Shown here: positions 12,722 through 24,690 of the stretch, piece by piece
How positions within the stretch are numbered: position 1 is the first letter of the stretch
Layout of the letters: every line of letters starts with the position of its first letter
Source of the DNA: Micropterix aruncella
Lineage: Eukaryota; Arthropoda; Insecta; Lepidoptera; Micropterigidae
Length of the DNA: 64,000 nucleotides
Reading direction: 5' to 3'
Assembly: GCA_944548615.1 (NCBI GenBank)
Contig: OX155964.1
Location: 10,168,925 to 10,232,924, forward strand
Notes under the pieces: generated by a model
What the model was told of the DNA's origin: nothing
Database searches by the model: none
What the model saw: the letters and a program-made list of their open reading frames with translations, nothing else
Made by a program: the position numbers and the translations under genes

Positions 12722-13899
12722 TTAAGAACAAAAATAATAAGTTCGTGGATCGGTAAATTGTACCGGTACAATTTAGCAACCTCCTTGCGGTACGATTAAA
12801 TGAACGCACCCATATCTGTCAAAATGTCACATTAAAAAAAACTACATATACGACATTAAACTCGCACTCAATATAATTAATGTACGAAAAGCTGTACTCA
12901 CCATTCAGCCGTCAGGTTACTTAGGAATATTCACCACAAATAACATAAAAACTACGATAAACAAACAACTGCAGTTTACCAGTCAAGCTAACGACCTGCC
13001 CGAACAAGAATGCGTTAACATTAGTATGAAGTTAGCCGAGATTGATGAGTTTTGCCACTTTATTAAAAATCTCTTTCTTTCTGGGTAATCGAAGGGTGGT
13101 ACAATTTAGTTGGTGGTACAATATAGCCGACCTTACCCTAAGTGCAAATGATAGAGAATTAAATTTCGTCCTAAACAGTCTTGCCAACTCAAAATAGTGA
13201 AATATGGGCTTAGGGATTTCTTTAACTTAACCATCCAAATCCAGATTGTCATGAAAGAATCTCAGTAAGGTAATAAGTACCTTGCTGAAAAGTCATTTTT
13301 TATTTGTGACTTTTAAAGGAAAAGAAACAGATTATTTCCAACTCGAAATGTGCCAAAGGTCTCAAAACGTACCATTCTGGAAATCTTATTTTTGACCATT
13401 AATATCTAAATCCACTGGAATCTCCAAATTTTAAGTTATCAGTTTCTCATTTCTTTGCTATTGTTTTCTTATGATCTACATAGCAAGAAAGATTGAATGA
13501 ACTCACAAGTAAACAAAATAAAACACGAGTGATGAGAACTTCTCCGTGTCGGTAACGTCCGTATTATTTGATACCGACGCGTCTTTCTCTTTCTGATTGC
13601 CATATCTGTGTCCCTGTCGCACGCAGCTGTGGCGTATCGGGTCACCGCCGTTTCTTGAGGTCAGTATCCTCCTTCTGTTTGCTGTGCTCCTGATACAATC
13701 CGTTGCACAACGGCAAAACCAGCCGCAGCACGGTTCTTCATAATTTACACGAAAATAAACAGCGCTCGCTGCGATCTAGCGGTGCGTTCTACAACTAAAA
13801 CTTGAAGATAGAAGAAAAAATTGTAGAATGACGGCCTACCAGGTCTAGCAGCCACTTGGACCACTTCAATACCATGGCAAGTGGATGTAGTGGATGGCA

Positions 13900-15770
13900 G
13901 TTTTCTTGTCCTTCAAAGCCATCACACTACAACATCCCCAGAATGTCGAGCTACGAAAGTTCCTTCTGCCGGTATTTCGTGCTGAATGAGTGGTGACACA
14001 TGCTTCCGCGATTTGCGCAAGGCACCAACAAGGTTTTGTTCTGTTTCAGGAACCTCGATAAAACGGGGGAGTTGAACCAACTCACACCACAATTGGTGTC
14101 CCATGTCGAGCAGCGGCATCATAAGTTGTCTTACAATGTCGGTGCTTTTCGGAAGATTTGATCGATCAGCAGTATATATATCTTTGCCCATGTAAATGAC
14201 GAACGACCACAGGTAGCCGGTTCGCAGATTTCGAAGGATCTTATGCCAAAACGAGCAGCCTTCGTTCTGATAAACTGTTTGAAGGACAGTTTACCCTTCC
14301 ACAATGTCAAAGATTCATCAATTCATATATGTTCCATTTCAAGAGGTTTATGCTCCAAATACATAAACCTCTTGAAACTTCGCATTCAAGTGCTCAGGTA
14401 TGGGGCCAAGAGAGGACAACTTAGATGATTCGTTATTGCGGGTTTCGTTATCTACAAAGTGTAGAGCTCGATTTAAATGTTCATAACGAGCTTTTATAAA
14501 AAGTCTTCTAAACGTCATGTTTTAAAAACTCATTTGAAGAAAAGCACGATTTTGTAGTAGGCATTTTAACAATCCCGATCAACATCCAAAATGTAAAAAG
14601 TATCATTATTTCATGTACGTTAGTGTCATACCAATCTCTCGCAAACCTCTCCGAAGGCGCCTTCAATCCTTGAGCATATCGATTAGTCTCACAAACGATA
14701 TGATCCAGAATTTCGTCGTTCCAGAAAGTGCAGAAAGCATCATACGCTTTCCCAACTGGAACGACAGGTCCAGGGTTTTCCACCAGAAATTCCTCTGGCC
14801 GCCCAGTGAAAGAATCCATGGGCGACCAGTTGAATAGCATCGCGTCCCTGTCCCCATCGAACAAATCTCTCACTACATCATCTGCATATTTCCTTCCTTT
14901 CTGACTTGCTTCATTAACCCTAGCACTCCGCTCAGCCTTATCCATCTTATTTTTCAGTATTCTCGGAATTACTTCATCAGTCACACATCCTTCCACAATT
15001 ATATCGCCCCTACCAACGCGCGCCGTTGCCGCCCCTCCTCTTCCTCCGCGTCCTCCGTGTCCCTCTCTGCTTCAGCGTCCTCGTCCAGCAGCGTTTCGTC
15101 CAGCTCTCGCTTCCAAGTCCACTGATCTGAAAATTAAAGAACGAAAATGATAAAAATTTAAAATTAAGATATATGTAAGAAGTGTAGTAATAAGTACTAA
15201 CTAACCTTTGAGAAGCCACACTCGCGCTTGCCAGTGGGACTTGTCAGCGGACTGAACGTGGGTGAAGACCTGCTGGACGAGTACCCGGAAACAGGGGACA
15301 CAGGGCGTTCCGTCGGTGGTGACCGCGACCTGGACCTCCTCTGAAATTTACAAAAATCGAAGAAGAGTTCTCGAAATCATTTTATATTTATCATATCATA
15401 TTTATAGTTTTATACCTCTCCTATCAGAGGACGCTCAAACTGGTGGCTCGGACCAGCGCTGGTTGACGGCGTGGGCGACGAACGTGCCAACATGCCGCTG
15501 CTTTAGAAAAAAACACAATAAATTGACTATATACTCTGAAATTAATTTGTACCCAATACTTATATTTATACTTACCAAGGTCGGTGAGTCCCTCCGGGAC
15601 TCATGGAGAACACAGGCATGTAAGGCATGTCTACCATCAGCATCGAAACCACCAGCATCGTCGGAGTTGTCTGATTCCGACGTCTCCAAGTCCGCCTCCA
15701 ACTGGGCATAGAACGCGGCATCAGGAACGCCTCCGAGCACCCATTTTTTGTTTCTAGACGACGACGTCAT
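13900..15770 (-). pseudogene. piggyBac-like transposase, frameshifted, with apparent introns
   Basis: The main block 14996-14508 reads NWSPMDSFTGRPEEF, ILDHIVCETNRYAQ and FWMLIGIVKMP, the piggyBac N-terminal catalytic region. After a frameshift, IDESLTLWKGKLSF and RTKAARFGIR carry the first catalytic Asp (about 14310-14240). Then YTADRSNLPKSTDIV and HQLWC follow (14191-13922). Upstream, 15770-15576 starts with ATG after a TTGCAG acceptor and ends at a GTAAGT donor (SSSRNKKWVLGG, then acidic SESDNSDD). Further splice-bounded exons lie at 15497-15416, about 15342-15206 and from 15124. Frames do not stay open through all joins and the C-terminal RING-like Cys domain is not visible, so it is inactive. 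A decayed domesticated gene is an alternative. Confidence 0.7.
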
Positions 15771-15929
15771 CTGCAAAGTAAATGAAAACAAAAAGAAATT
15801 TATTATGTGTATGTGTATGTGTACAACAAACGTAATCACTACCCAATTTTTAATATTATTATTACAAGTCATATTATTTACAGAATCAATTCGAAAAACG
15901 TTATACCAATTTTCGGCATATTCGATTTG

Positions 15930-16870
15930 AGTATCGTCTTATGCCATAAAAGATCGACTCCCGCCCTATTTTCGCTCGTATAACTACGAACAAAATGGCT
16001 AATTTGCCGGTTTTTTTTTCAAAAGCTGTTTATCACATATAAAGTTCGTTGTTTGATTGATTTCGCATGAATAACGATTGAAAACACTATTTCCCATTCG
16101 ATTACAGACTATTGATCAGACTATCCCATTCAATTACAGACTATCGATCGACAGATAATCTTCGATTTTAAATTACAGACTATTCGATGACAGAATGCCA
16201 TTATTACATATCAAAAACAGTAATTCAAATAGCGTCGAAAATAAACACGCTCAAGGTGTCCAACTGTTTATTAGAAAATCACTATAATTACTAGTCGATG
16301 TGACTTGATTTCATGATCAATCAATCAATCAATCGTTTAAGTCAATAAATACTCACATTTACTCGGCAATTCCGCAAATAAACACACAATAAAACACAAA
16401 AATGTTCAGAGAGCACACACACAGACAGCCGACAAAACTAAAAAATGGCCATAAGAATTATTGAAAAGCGGGCGCGTTCACGAAAAATAATATACCGTAA
16501 TATAGGTATCGCTGCATAGGTTAAAAATCAAATCCTATGCCAATCATACCGAATAAGCCAATAGTTACGTGTGTCCAGAGCTCATCGCGCTCCGAATTAT
16601 GGCCGATTCCGGCCAAACGGGGCCGTCGCGCTGAGAAATTGTGTAGTGGCCGATATCGGCCAATTGGGGCTCAGGGGATCATGCGAGCGAAAGAGGTCGG
16701 TCGGTCGGGCGCACGTAGTGCGCGTCGCGGGCGAGTGGCCGTGAACCACTAGAGGGCGAGTGGCCGTGAACCAGTGTCGCGTCGCCGGCCTTCTTGCAGC
16801 TTCCAGCTAATTTTATGTGCTCCCGGTAGAAAAATCCGCTACGGTGCCGCGGTGGTTTAATTTTAAGGAA
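15930..16870. other. Non-coding interval
   Basis: AT-rich to about 16510, then GC-rich. A 25-bp direct repeat (GGGCGAGTGGCCGTGAACCA) occurs twice at 16728-16775. No gene or clear element ends are seen. Confidence 0.5.
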
Positions 16871-16873
16871 AAT

Positions 16874-16984
16874 TTTTATTAGATTTATTTATGGGTCAAA
16901 AAACAAAGTGAAATTCTCAAGAATAAATATAGAATTCTTGAGAATTTCACTTTGTTTTTTGACCCATAAATAAATCTAATAAAA
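16874..16984. repeat. Perfect 51-bp inverted repeat with 9-nt loop
   Basis: Arm 16874-16924 is the exact reverse complement of 16934-16984, 51 of 51 positions by eye, with a 9-base spacer. The right arm runs straight into AAAATCGGTCGTGTCACCCC, the terminal motif of the repeat family also seen at 31019 and 48427. Confidence 0.95.
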
Positions 16985-18078
16985 TCGGTCGTGTCACCCC
17001 AAGACTTTGCCGGCAAGTAGCCAAGGGCTGATTTCATCTGAATATTAATTTCCATAAATAAAATCAATCTCTGCCGGCGGATGAACCCGGTTGGGTGGCG
17101 CCTGGCGGCGCCGTGCGGCGCTGCGCACGGGGGGCGACCGCCGCCTGGGTCGCCGGGCGCGGTTCGATTCTCGGCTAAGCGCCAACAGAAGGCGATAATG
17201 GGCCCGATTGCGTTTCGTCGTGAATTAAAATAGGAACTTAGTTCAACCCACGGTTCAACCGAACGAGACAGAGCAATACGTTAGAACATTTGGACAGTTT
17301 AGGTACCCTATGACACTCGGGATGACATAACGATTCTAACAATATCACACACTTCTAAATGGGTTTAAGCGTTAGGAAATTATGGTAGAATAAAAAAATC
17401 AAGGTTTCCTCATTAATACATACCGGTTTTTTTTCTGAGTACAATAGCGTAGTGCTATAATTTTCCAAAATGTTGGATCGGAATACATTCGTAAGAACCA
17501 AAAACGGTTATTTAAAAATCGCTAATATTTTGTGGACTGTAATAATTAAACACTTTGTATAATTTATTATGCTAAATTAATATTCCAAATATTTCTCTTC
17601 ATTATATTCCTGACGGCAGCGAAGAGGAAGAACGAAAAAACTAAACTGTCAAATGATGAATGTCAACACGCACCGCGTAACACGACCATTTATATTAAAG
17701 AGGCTGCTGTCTCCTTATATTAGAGCAAGGGGTCGCGGCACTATGACACTCGGGAGAACAAAACGATTCTAACAATATGACACACTTCTAAATCGATTTA
17801 AGCGTTTAGAAGTTATAGTGGAATAAGGAATCGGAAAACATACACAGATGAATTCTGAACACATAACACTCCCTTTTTGAGCGGTCGTGTAAAAAATTGT
17901 AGCACCGCTCATTTGTTATATTTGAAAAACTTCTCATAGTCTACAAAACAAACAAAGGACAATGCCACTATTTGTATGGGCCCTGGGCCCACCAGCCAAT
18001 AAGCTTGAAAATGGCATATATATTTAGGCATATTTTAGTTATAATATTTAAAAACAAAGTCTCACCTCTAATATCTAA

Positions 18079-19584
18079 GAGCCCGTTCCCACTTATCCGA
18101 TCAGTCTTTTTTCTCGGTCAGTCTAAATAGACGGATGTGCCAGTGGCAGTACAATTTGTATGGAGCTGTTCACATTATGACTGATCCGGGAAAAAAGACT
18201 GATCCGAGTTATTTGACGGACGTTTTGCCACTGCGACGATCAGTCAAAACGCCCGGATCGGATGAGTATGAACGAACGTTGCGTCAAGACTGAAGACGAG
18301 ACCCCTTAGCCGCCTTTCCTTGCGTCGCCCCTACGGGCCAAAGGAACGTTCCGGTGAGGCAATAAATCATTAGGCCGGCCCGCCCCTTTTAATACCTGAT
18401 TGTAGGGATGCGTGTCATAACCTTCGCAGATTATCTATCAGGTTACTATATTATTGAAATTGAGCATTTAAACTTTTGTCGGGTCACATTTCAGATGGTC
18501 AAAAAATGACGAAATGTTATGTATAAAGCACCGAGTCTGCATGTTAATATCACCCTTCAACTTCAATAGCTCCAGGTAAGAAAATATGGTCTCCATTGCT
18601 CAACTGATAGGCAAGTAATGATGTTTTATCCGCGCAGCATTTTATGATATACATAATATGTGAGACTCATTACAAAATGCCACGATAACATTTTACTAAT
18701 GACTGTTTAGAAATTAATAATGACCTATGATATGCCATGCTATGATAATCAGTTATCTATTAAGTACTCATTTAATAACTCACATCACATAATTAGGTCA
18801 TTATTTAATTACTCTAATTCTAAATTAAACCGAAAATATTAATAAATATAGCAATCGGTACTATAATAAATGCGGATGTATAATACTGTTTCATCGAGCA
18901 AGCGTAATTCATCGATAAGCAATATCGACGTTAGCCGCATCCTTGTTGACAGCTCGGTTTATTACCCCATCGGAACGTTCCTTTGGCCCGTACATTAGTC
19001 TCATTCGGCGTCAATGCTCGTGCAAAATGGACGTGGACGCTTGCGCGTTAATATCGTTAGTCGAAAATAAACCCGTATTGTGGGATAAAACTTTGGACGA
19101 GTACAAATCGACGATTAGAAGCATGGCGGGAAATTTGCATAACATTAACTTTTTTACTAGACAAATGCACTCTCTAAAATTAAATCTTGTGTCTTGTAAT
19201 TTTACGTCCATTGAAATTCTTCCCAAGAGATCGTCGAAAGAGGAAAAAGACATTCGAAAGTAGTTAAAGAACTTCGTCTCATCTTTCCTTAATGCACCCA
19301 TCAATGTTTCAAATGTCCCTGTTGAAAATCGGTCTCGAAGTATAGGATGCACCCAATGTTGTCTTCGTTTTCTACTTCTTTTTCGTCTCATTCGTCTCAA
19401 ATACCACCACAATATAAGAACATCATCGTCGCCGTCCATCGCGTACGAAATACAAGCGTAAACTGGCGGCGAGTCGATCCACCGACCTTCCGGCAAAACA
19501 GGCTGATCGGATATAATGTGAACACCCACGTCCGGCGTCCGGTTTCAGGTCAAAACGAGTGATCGGATAAGTGGGAACGGGCTC
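18079..19584. mobile_element. PIF/Harbinger element, internally reduced, ~1.5 kb
   Basis: Terminal inverted repeats GAGCCCGTTCCCACTTATCC / GGATAAGTGGGAACGGGCTC, flanked by TAA on the left and TTA on the right, which fits a TWA target apart from the central base. It contains the start of a transposase on the minus strand (19529-19011). Confidence 0.82.
19011..19529 (-). pseudogene. Harbinger transposase, N-terminal fragment
   Basis: Contains the block HWVHPILRDRFSTGTF, then RKDETKFFNYFRMSFSSFDD, the N-terminal signature of ALP1/HARBI1-type transposases, preceded by an Arg/Lys-rich stretch. The frame loses family character after ISMDVKL and ends at 19011; the DDE core is missing. The first Met may not be the true start. 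Confidence 0.75.
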
Positions 19585-19654
19585 TTAGTGGTATTTAAGT
19601 TTTATTTATTTCAAATATTAGGTCTCTGACTGGAAATGTCTTTTAACAAATATT

Positions 19655-19937
19655 ATTACATATTTGTTTGTTTGTTTATACTCTTTATTGTGAAATTTCA
19701 CAATGGGCGGGTTTATTGTCAAACGACAATCTCTTCCAACCAACCCTATTATGGTGTGTTTATATGTGTGTGTGCGTGTTTCATGTGTGTAAGTGTGTGT
19801 CTTGTTATTGCATTCGATCGACAGAAATGAAATGCAATTCTGTTAATTTTATCCAAAAGGAAAATGGTGACCCAGCCGGGAATCGAACCCGGACCCTACA
19901 AAGTGATCAGGTGACCTAACCAATATGCTACCGGGCC
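19655..19937 (-). mobile_element. tRNA-derived SINE, copy 2 (full length)
   Basis: On the minus strand GGCCCGG at the 5' end pairs (with G-U pairs) with CTGGGTC, as in an acceptor stem. A box-like TAGCATATTGGTTAG, T arm CCGGGTTCGATTCCCGG and a B box are present; the anticodon arm is degenerate. A 200-bp body and a tail with AAACAAACAAACAAA follow. These are RNA polymerase III promoter elements of a SINE, not a functional tRNA. Confidence 0.8.
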
Positions 19938-21106
19938 GTCGATTATTATCTCGACATATTTTATCTCTTTATTATTATTACTATGTAATCATTATAGACA
20001 CAAAAATAAAATAGGTATGCTCTTTATATAGTAACAAAATTTAAAAAAAAACAATACAGCATAAAAAAGCGATACAGCTCGAAACGAAAGCCAAACAACA
20101 ACTGATGGCTTACTTGACACCCGCAGCGTGAATCGATCGCAGCCCTTCCGACCTCTTCGTCACGCGACTCACTAAGTAAAACTAACCAAAATCGTCATCT
20201 ATTGCCGTATATGACTTTATCCCCACAACGAATTAGAAAGAGCTGTCATATACGAGTAAGTTATTATAACACATGAAAAGATCTTTTTGATATGACATAT
20301 GGTGTGTTGCTATTGGGGCCCAAAGTGGGCCGAATGAGTGGCATTCTCCTTTAAAAGCGTTTTTATTTCTCAATTTTTATACTTTTTTATACAATTTCGC
20401 TATATTTATCGTTGTTAATAAACGGAAGAGCTGTGTAAAAAACCATTGATTATATAGCATATCGATTACTCAACGTCGTAATAATATTTGGCAACTCGGA
20501 TTTTACTCCGAAGCCCAATGTGTAGATGGCATTCCTAGTTCCAAAAATGGATTAATCTCCTCTTATTATGTTCAATATGGCGACTTTCGTGGTATAACAG
20601 TATAGCGCCGCATTGTAGATAGCGCTTTAAGCACACCTATAAAGTATAAAATAATGATGTAATAAAAAAAAACACAGGCCTTATTATATTAAGTTTATAT
20701 ATTTACATAAAGATGTAAATTTTTAATTTGGAATACAGGTTTAAATACGTACCTAATAATTACGCATTTGTAAGTTTTGATAGACTAATAGATGGCATTC
20801 TATCTCTCCCTATTAATTCTGTGATATAATTAGCGTATATTTTTTTTAAATGCGATAGATGGCGCTAAATTACAGTTTATTATCAATCGGTCCTTGATAA
20901 AATGCTATTCTTCATCAATGTTATTAAAAATTGCCAAATTAATTATTGTTACTTTTGCTGTCAATGCTATCAGAATCACCTGCATTTCGCCGGCGCAGAA
21001 GGGTTGCCAAATCACACTATGGAGATATATAAAATACTATAATATATAATTATTGGTTACCATCTTGTGCACAATAGTGACTACTGAACGACAATTTTTA
21101 TTGCAG

Positions 21107-21265
21107 GTATGGTTTTTGGCTATTTTGTCCATGAAAATGGTAATTTATTTCCTACTATCGCAGTTCCAATTCGTACCTTCATCAAAAGACACGGAGAAAC
21201 AGAGATACGACCCCAATTCGGTGGCGCTGGCGCCCAGGAACAAATGGCTAGCCATTAAACGGTAA
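21107..21265 (+). pseudogene. Duplicated P450 last exon, frameshifted
   Basis: Copy of 6373-6533 with its TTGCAG acceptor intact. One extra base (GGTTTTTGGCTATTTTG against GGTTTTCGCCATTTTG) shifts the frame relative to the splice phase. There is no heme-binding exon upstream in this copy, so it is an orphan exon. Confidence 0.85.
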
Positions 21266-21539
21266 TAAAATTGGGATTTTTCATAATTTTATTTTTATTT
21301 AAGTAATGTATTTTCTGTAATTGATTTTAAGTACATAATTGCTTTTAATTATGGAAAAATATTTTTTTCGAGTATGATCAATGTTTTTGTGGTTGAATCC
21401 TTTTTGATATTGACATTGCTTTCGTTTAGTGTTATGACTTGTGCTTTCTATAAATGGATGGCTGGAGTCAATAAAAATCCATTTTCCTGATTTTGCATTA
21501 TACAGCTTTTAATGTTACTCACTCTAGATCAGTGTTTTT

Positions 21540-22019
21540 CAACCAGTAGACCACGACCCTCTAGGGGGGGGGGGGGAGGGTCGCGAAGAGACCCTTGGGG
21601 TCGCAGGCTATCTACAAATAAAAATCGAAAATATTACAAAATCTTTATTAATGCAAACATTTACAGCTTCGGAAGAGAAACATAATTATTATGTGTTTTA
21701 TATTAAACATATTCATTATGATATTTCTTTTACAAAACTTTATGTTGTTCTAAGATGGAAGCAGGTAAGTACAGCTTCGAAAGTAAAAACAGTTAAAATT
21801 GATGAGGTTTTCGTCATTGTTTTTACAAAAAAAATATTTATTGAATGCTTACAATAAATATTTTTGGAAGTTATTAATGGGGGGGGGGGGTTGAGACAAC
21901 TAAGTTGCAGTATAAGGGGTTCGAGAGAGCTAAGTTACAGTCTAAGGGGGATCTCGTAAGAGTTTTATTTATTTTTACCAAAAAGGGGGTCGCGATCTAA
22001 AAATGGTTGAAAAACACTG
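21540..22019. mobile_element. hAT-type MITE, copy 2
   Basis: Same element as 6783-7134, flanked by CTCTAGAT at 21532-21539 and 22020-22027, longer and less deleted inside. The identical target duplication shows it inserted before the segmental duplication. Confidence 0.87.
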
Positions 22020-23082
22020 CTCTAGATTAAAGGTTTTGGTAAGGTGTAAAAAATGCAACAGTTAGTACTATGAAATGCTCAAATTTTGTCATTTTAACAT
22101 TTAAAAGATACCTTTTTTTGGATCAAAAGTGTATAAAAAAGAGAATAAAGTGAACTTGAAAGGACTTTTTGGATTAGAAAGGTGGACTTGAGTAAAAAGC
22201 ACTACCGACAAAGACACTGGACTAATCTCAATCATTACCTGTGGGATTTTTATAACTTGTTATACAATTATTTAATTTTATATGACTAGTAAAACATTTT
22301 TTTTTGCATTTAAAAGCTGAACCTAAAGTAACGCAGCGCATGCGGAGTAAGTGCAAATGATAGAGAATTAAATTTCGTCCTAAACAGTCTTGCCAACTCA
22401 AAACAGTGAAATATGGACTTATGGATTTCTTTAACATAACCATCCAAATCCAGATTGTCATGAAAGAATCACAGCAAGGTAATAAGTACCTTGCTGAAAA
22501 CTCATTTTTTTTTGTGATTTTTAAAGGAAAAGAAACAGATTATTTCCAACTCGAAATGTGCCAAAGGTCTCAAAACGTACCATTCTGGAAATCTTATTTT
22601 TGACCATTAATATCTAAATCCACTGGAATCAGTTTTTCATTTCTTTGCTATCGTTGTTTTATGATCTACATAGCAAGAAAGATTGACTGAACACGCTAGA
22701 TAAATAAAACAAATTGAGGTAATTTGTGCGGTTTTTTTTTTAGTAAGGACTTAGGGAAAAAGGGGTCACGAAACTGTGCGGGCGCTAGACTACAATATCA
22801 AGAGAACATGCGTGAGGAGAACTTCTCCGTGTCGGTAACGTCCGTATTATTTGATACCGACTCGTCTTTCTCTTTCTGATTGCCATATCTGTGTCCCTGT
22901 CGCACGCAGCTGCGACGTATCGTGTCACCGCCGTTTCTTGAGGTCATTATCCTCCTTCTGTTTGCTGTGCTCCTGATACAATCCGTTGCACAATGGCAAA
23001 ACCAGCCGATTCACAATTTACACAAAAATAATCAGCCCTCGCTGCGATCTAGCGGTGCGTTCTACATCTAAAACTTAAAGAT

Positions 23083-24215
23083 AGGAGAAAACGTTCAACG
23101 CTCGGCTAACAGGTGGCAATGTACTTTATTCTAATTTTTAAAAAAATATCGACACAACTAAAATCCTCAAAGAATAGACCCATTCATGGAGAAGTTACCT
23201 ATACGACATTTTTTAAAACATCAATTGAAACCTAACCTAACCCAACCTAACATTTTTTTAAACATCAATTGAAATCAAAGAAGCCGTATTTGTCGTTTGC
23301 TGTTTGGCATCTTACCTGTAAGAAATTTAAACTAGAAAAATCCATTTTTTTCAGCTTCCATTAGATTTCATAACTGCCCTTAAGGGCATCTTTGTACAAA
23401 ATTTAACTTAAACCAATAAAATATTTAAAAAAAAAGGTAAAAACCTATATGTTGGGTTTTTTAGCAGTAGCTCCCACATTTTAGGGTTAAATAAATTTAA
23501 AATAAACAAAAAATGGCGCGCAAGATTGGTCCTTCAAAAACCTATGCCATTGTGTTGGATAAATCGGTCCAGTAACTTAAGCTCTGGGGCCTGGTGATGA
23601 TTTTTGTATGACAAACCCTCCCATTTTAGTTATTCAAAAATGGTCTGGATATAATAGAATAATAAGAATAAGAATAAATTTATTTCCGAAAGTAATTTTT
23701 TCAAAATGGTAATTTACAAAGTCTGCCTAACTAGGCCGAAGCCCATACCAAGGTAGACCCGAATTGTATGTTTTGTATTGCTCGCACACTTAACAAAGTA
23801 TGTAGTTAGAATTTTAAAGTTAAAGCATTGATTATACAGTTGTATGATCAATGGTTATACAGTTGTATAATCAAGGCTGGCTAACCACAGGGTGCCGTTT
23901 CTTGAAAAGTAACAAGTGCCTTTAGTTACAAATTCACGGGTACATTTGTTTCTCGAATAAACTATACACTAGAAAAAAATGACAAAAATATTCACAAAAG
24001 CAAATAATCTCACGATGTTTGATTTCTAAAACTGAACAAAATCTGAGAAAATAAAAAGACTAGACAAAAGTGTTATCATTGAAAAATTATTACGATTTAT
24101 CTTAATTTATTATATTTTATGGTTTTTGGTACACGGCCCGATTAGTTTACTTCATCTGCTTTCATAGTATTAAATCTTATGAGATTCTGTTATGGGGCAG
24201 GGCTGACAATGACAA
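23083..24215. other. Non-coding interval
   Basis: AT-rich, no gene seen. It contains a short run of CCTAACCTAACCC-type sequence (23229-23252), resembling the insect TTAGG telomere repeat. Around 23640-23780 an AATAAGAATAAATTTATTT stretch may be a LINE 3' end. Confidence 0.4.
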
Positions 24216-24690
24216 TTTTTGGTAAATGTAAAAAAAAAATATTTGCATGTTTCTTGCGGTTTCGAACCCTGCCCAGCCCGTGACGCAATGCTTGACAAGC
24301 ATGCTTGATCGTCTAGAGAGTCCATAACGACAAATGTTTGAAATACGTGAAGGACTCTCTAGACGATCAAGCATGCTTGTCAAGCATCGCGTCGCGCGCT
24401 GGGAGGGGATCGAAAACCGCAGGAAATATGCAAATATTTTTTTTTTACATTTACCAAAAATGCCTGATTTTGAAGTTTTATATCAGGGAGTCACGTCATT
24501 CATGAATCAATTATGTATAATTAACGTGACTCCCTGGTATAAACTACAATATTAGGCATTTTCGGTAAATATTACAAACGTAAACCGCAGGAAATATACA
24601 AAATATTTGCATATTTCCTGCGGTTTACGATCCCCTCCCTGCCAGAGACGCGAAGCTTGTCAAGCATGCTTGATCGTCTAGAGAGCCCCT
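24216..24690. repeat. Cluster of foldback inverted repeats
   Basis: Arm 24216-24322 reads back at 24353-24462, including GCATGCTTGATCGTCTAGAG. A second hairpin at about 24462-24566 is built on CAGGGAGTCACGT. A third at about 24586-24632 is built on AACCGCAGGAAATAT. The outer arm sequence then appears once more to 24690. Non-coding. Confidence 0.88.

Larger units (their letters stand above)
7423..13138. mobile_element. pogo-like (Tc1/mariner) element with nested insertions
   Basis: Termini GGGGGAGGTCGGTTATATTG and, inverted, GGGTAAGGTCGGCTATATTG, flanked by TA on both sides. The duplicated copy near 22353 shows the empty site (GAGTAAGTGC with a single TA), which proves insertion at TA. Copies of a GGTACAATT/ATTGTACC motif occur near both ends (7443, 7612, 12757-12772, 13096-13122) and may be transposase-binding repeats. 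Inside are a broken transposase (7826-12147), a long-TIR element (8572-12016) and a TTAA-flanked MITE (12481-12721). Confidence 0.88.
4393..13822. repeat. Segmental duplication, copy 1 (interrupted)
   Basis: Starts near ACATTTGGACAGTTTAGG and ends near CTAAAACTTGAAGATAG. The same ordered blocks occur at 17288-23082 in the same orientation: intron sequence, SINE, P450 last exon, hAT MITE, then the block that begins AGTGCAAATGATAGAGAA. Copy 1 carries a pogo-like insertion (7423-13138) that copy 2 lacks. It also lacks about 1.8 kb present in copy 2 (17898-19707). The heme-binding exon upstream is not part of the duplication. Confidence 0.85.
17288..23082. repeat. Segmental duplication, copy 2
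   Basis: Direct copy of the blocks at 4393-7422 and 13139-13822. It has the uninterrupted site where copy 1 holds the pogo element. It also has extra sequence (17898-19707) that includes a Harbinger element and the SINE tail. Confidence 0.85.

Noticed and set aside
19860..19940. Functional tRNA gene
   Set aside because: Acceptor and T arms pair, but the D and anticodon arms are degenerate and the sequence continues into a SINE body.
23229..23252. Interstitial telomere repeat
   Set aside because: Only about four imperfect TTAGG units; could be chance.
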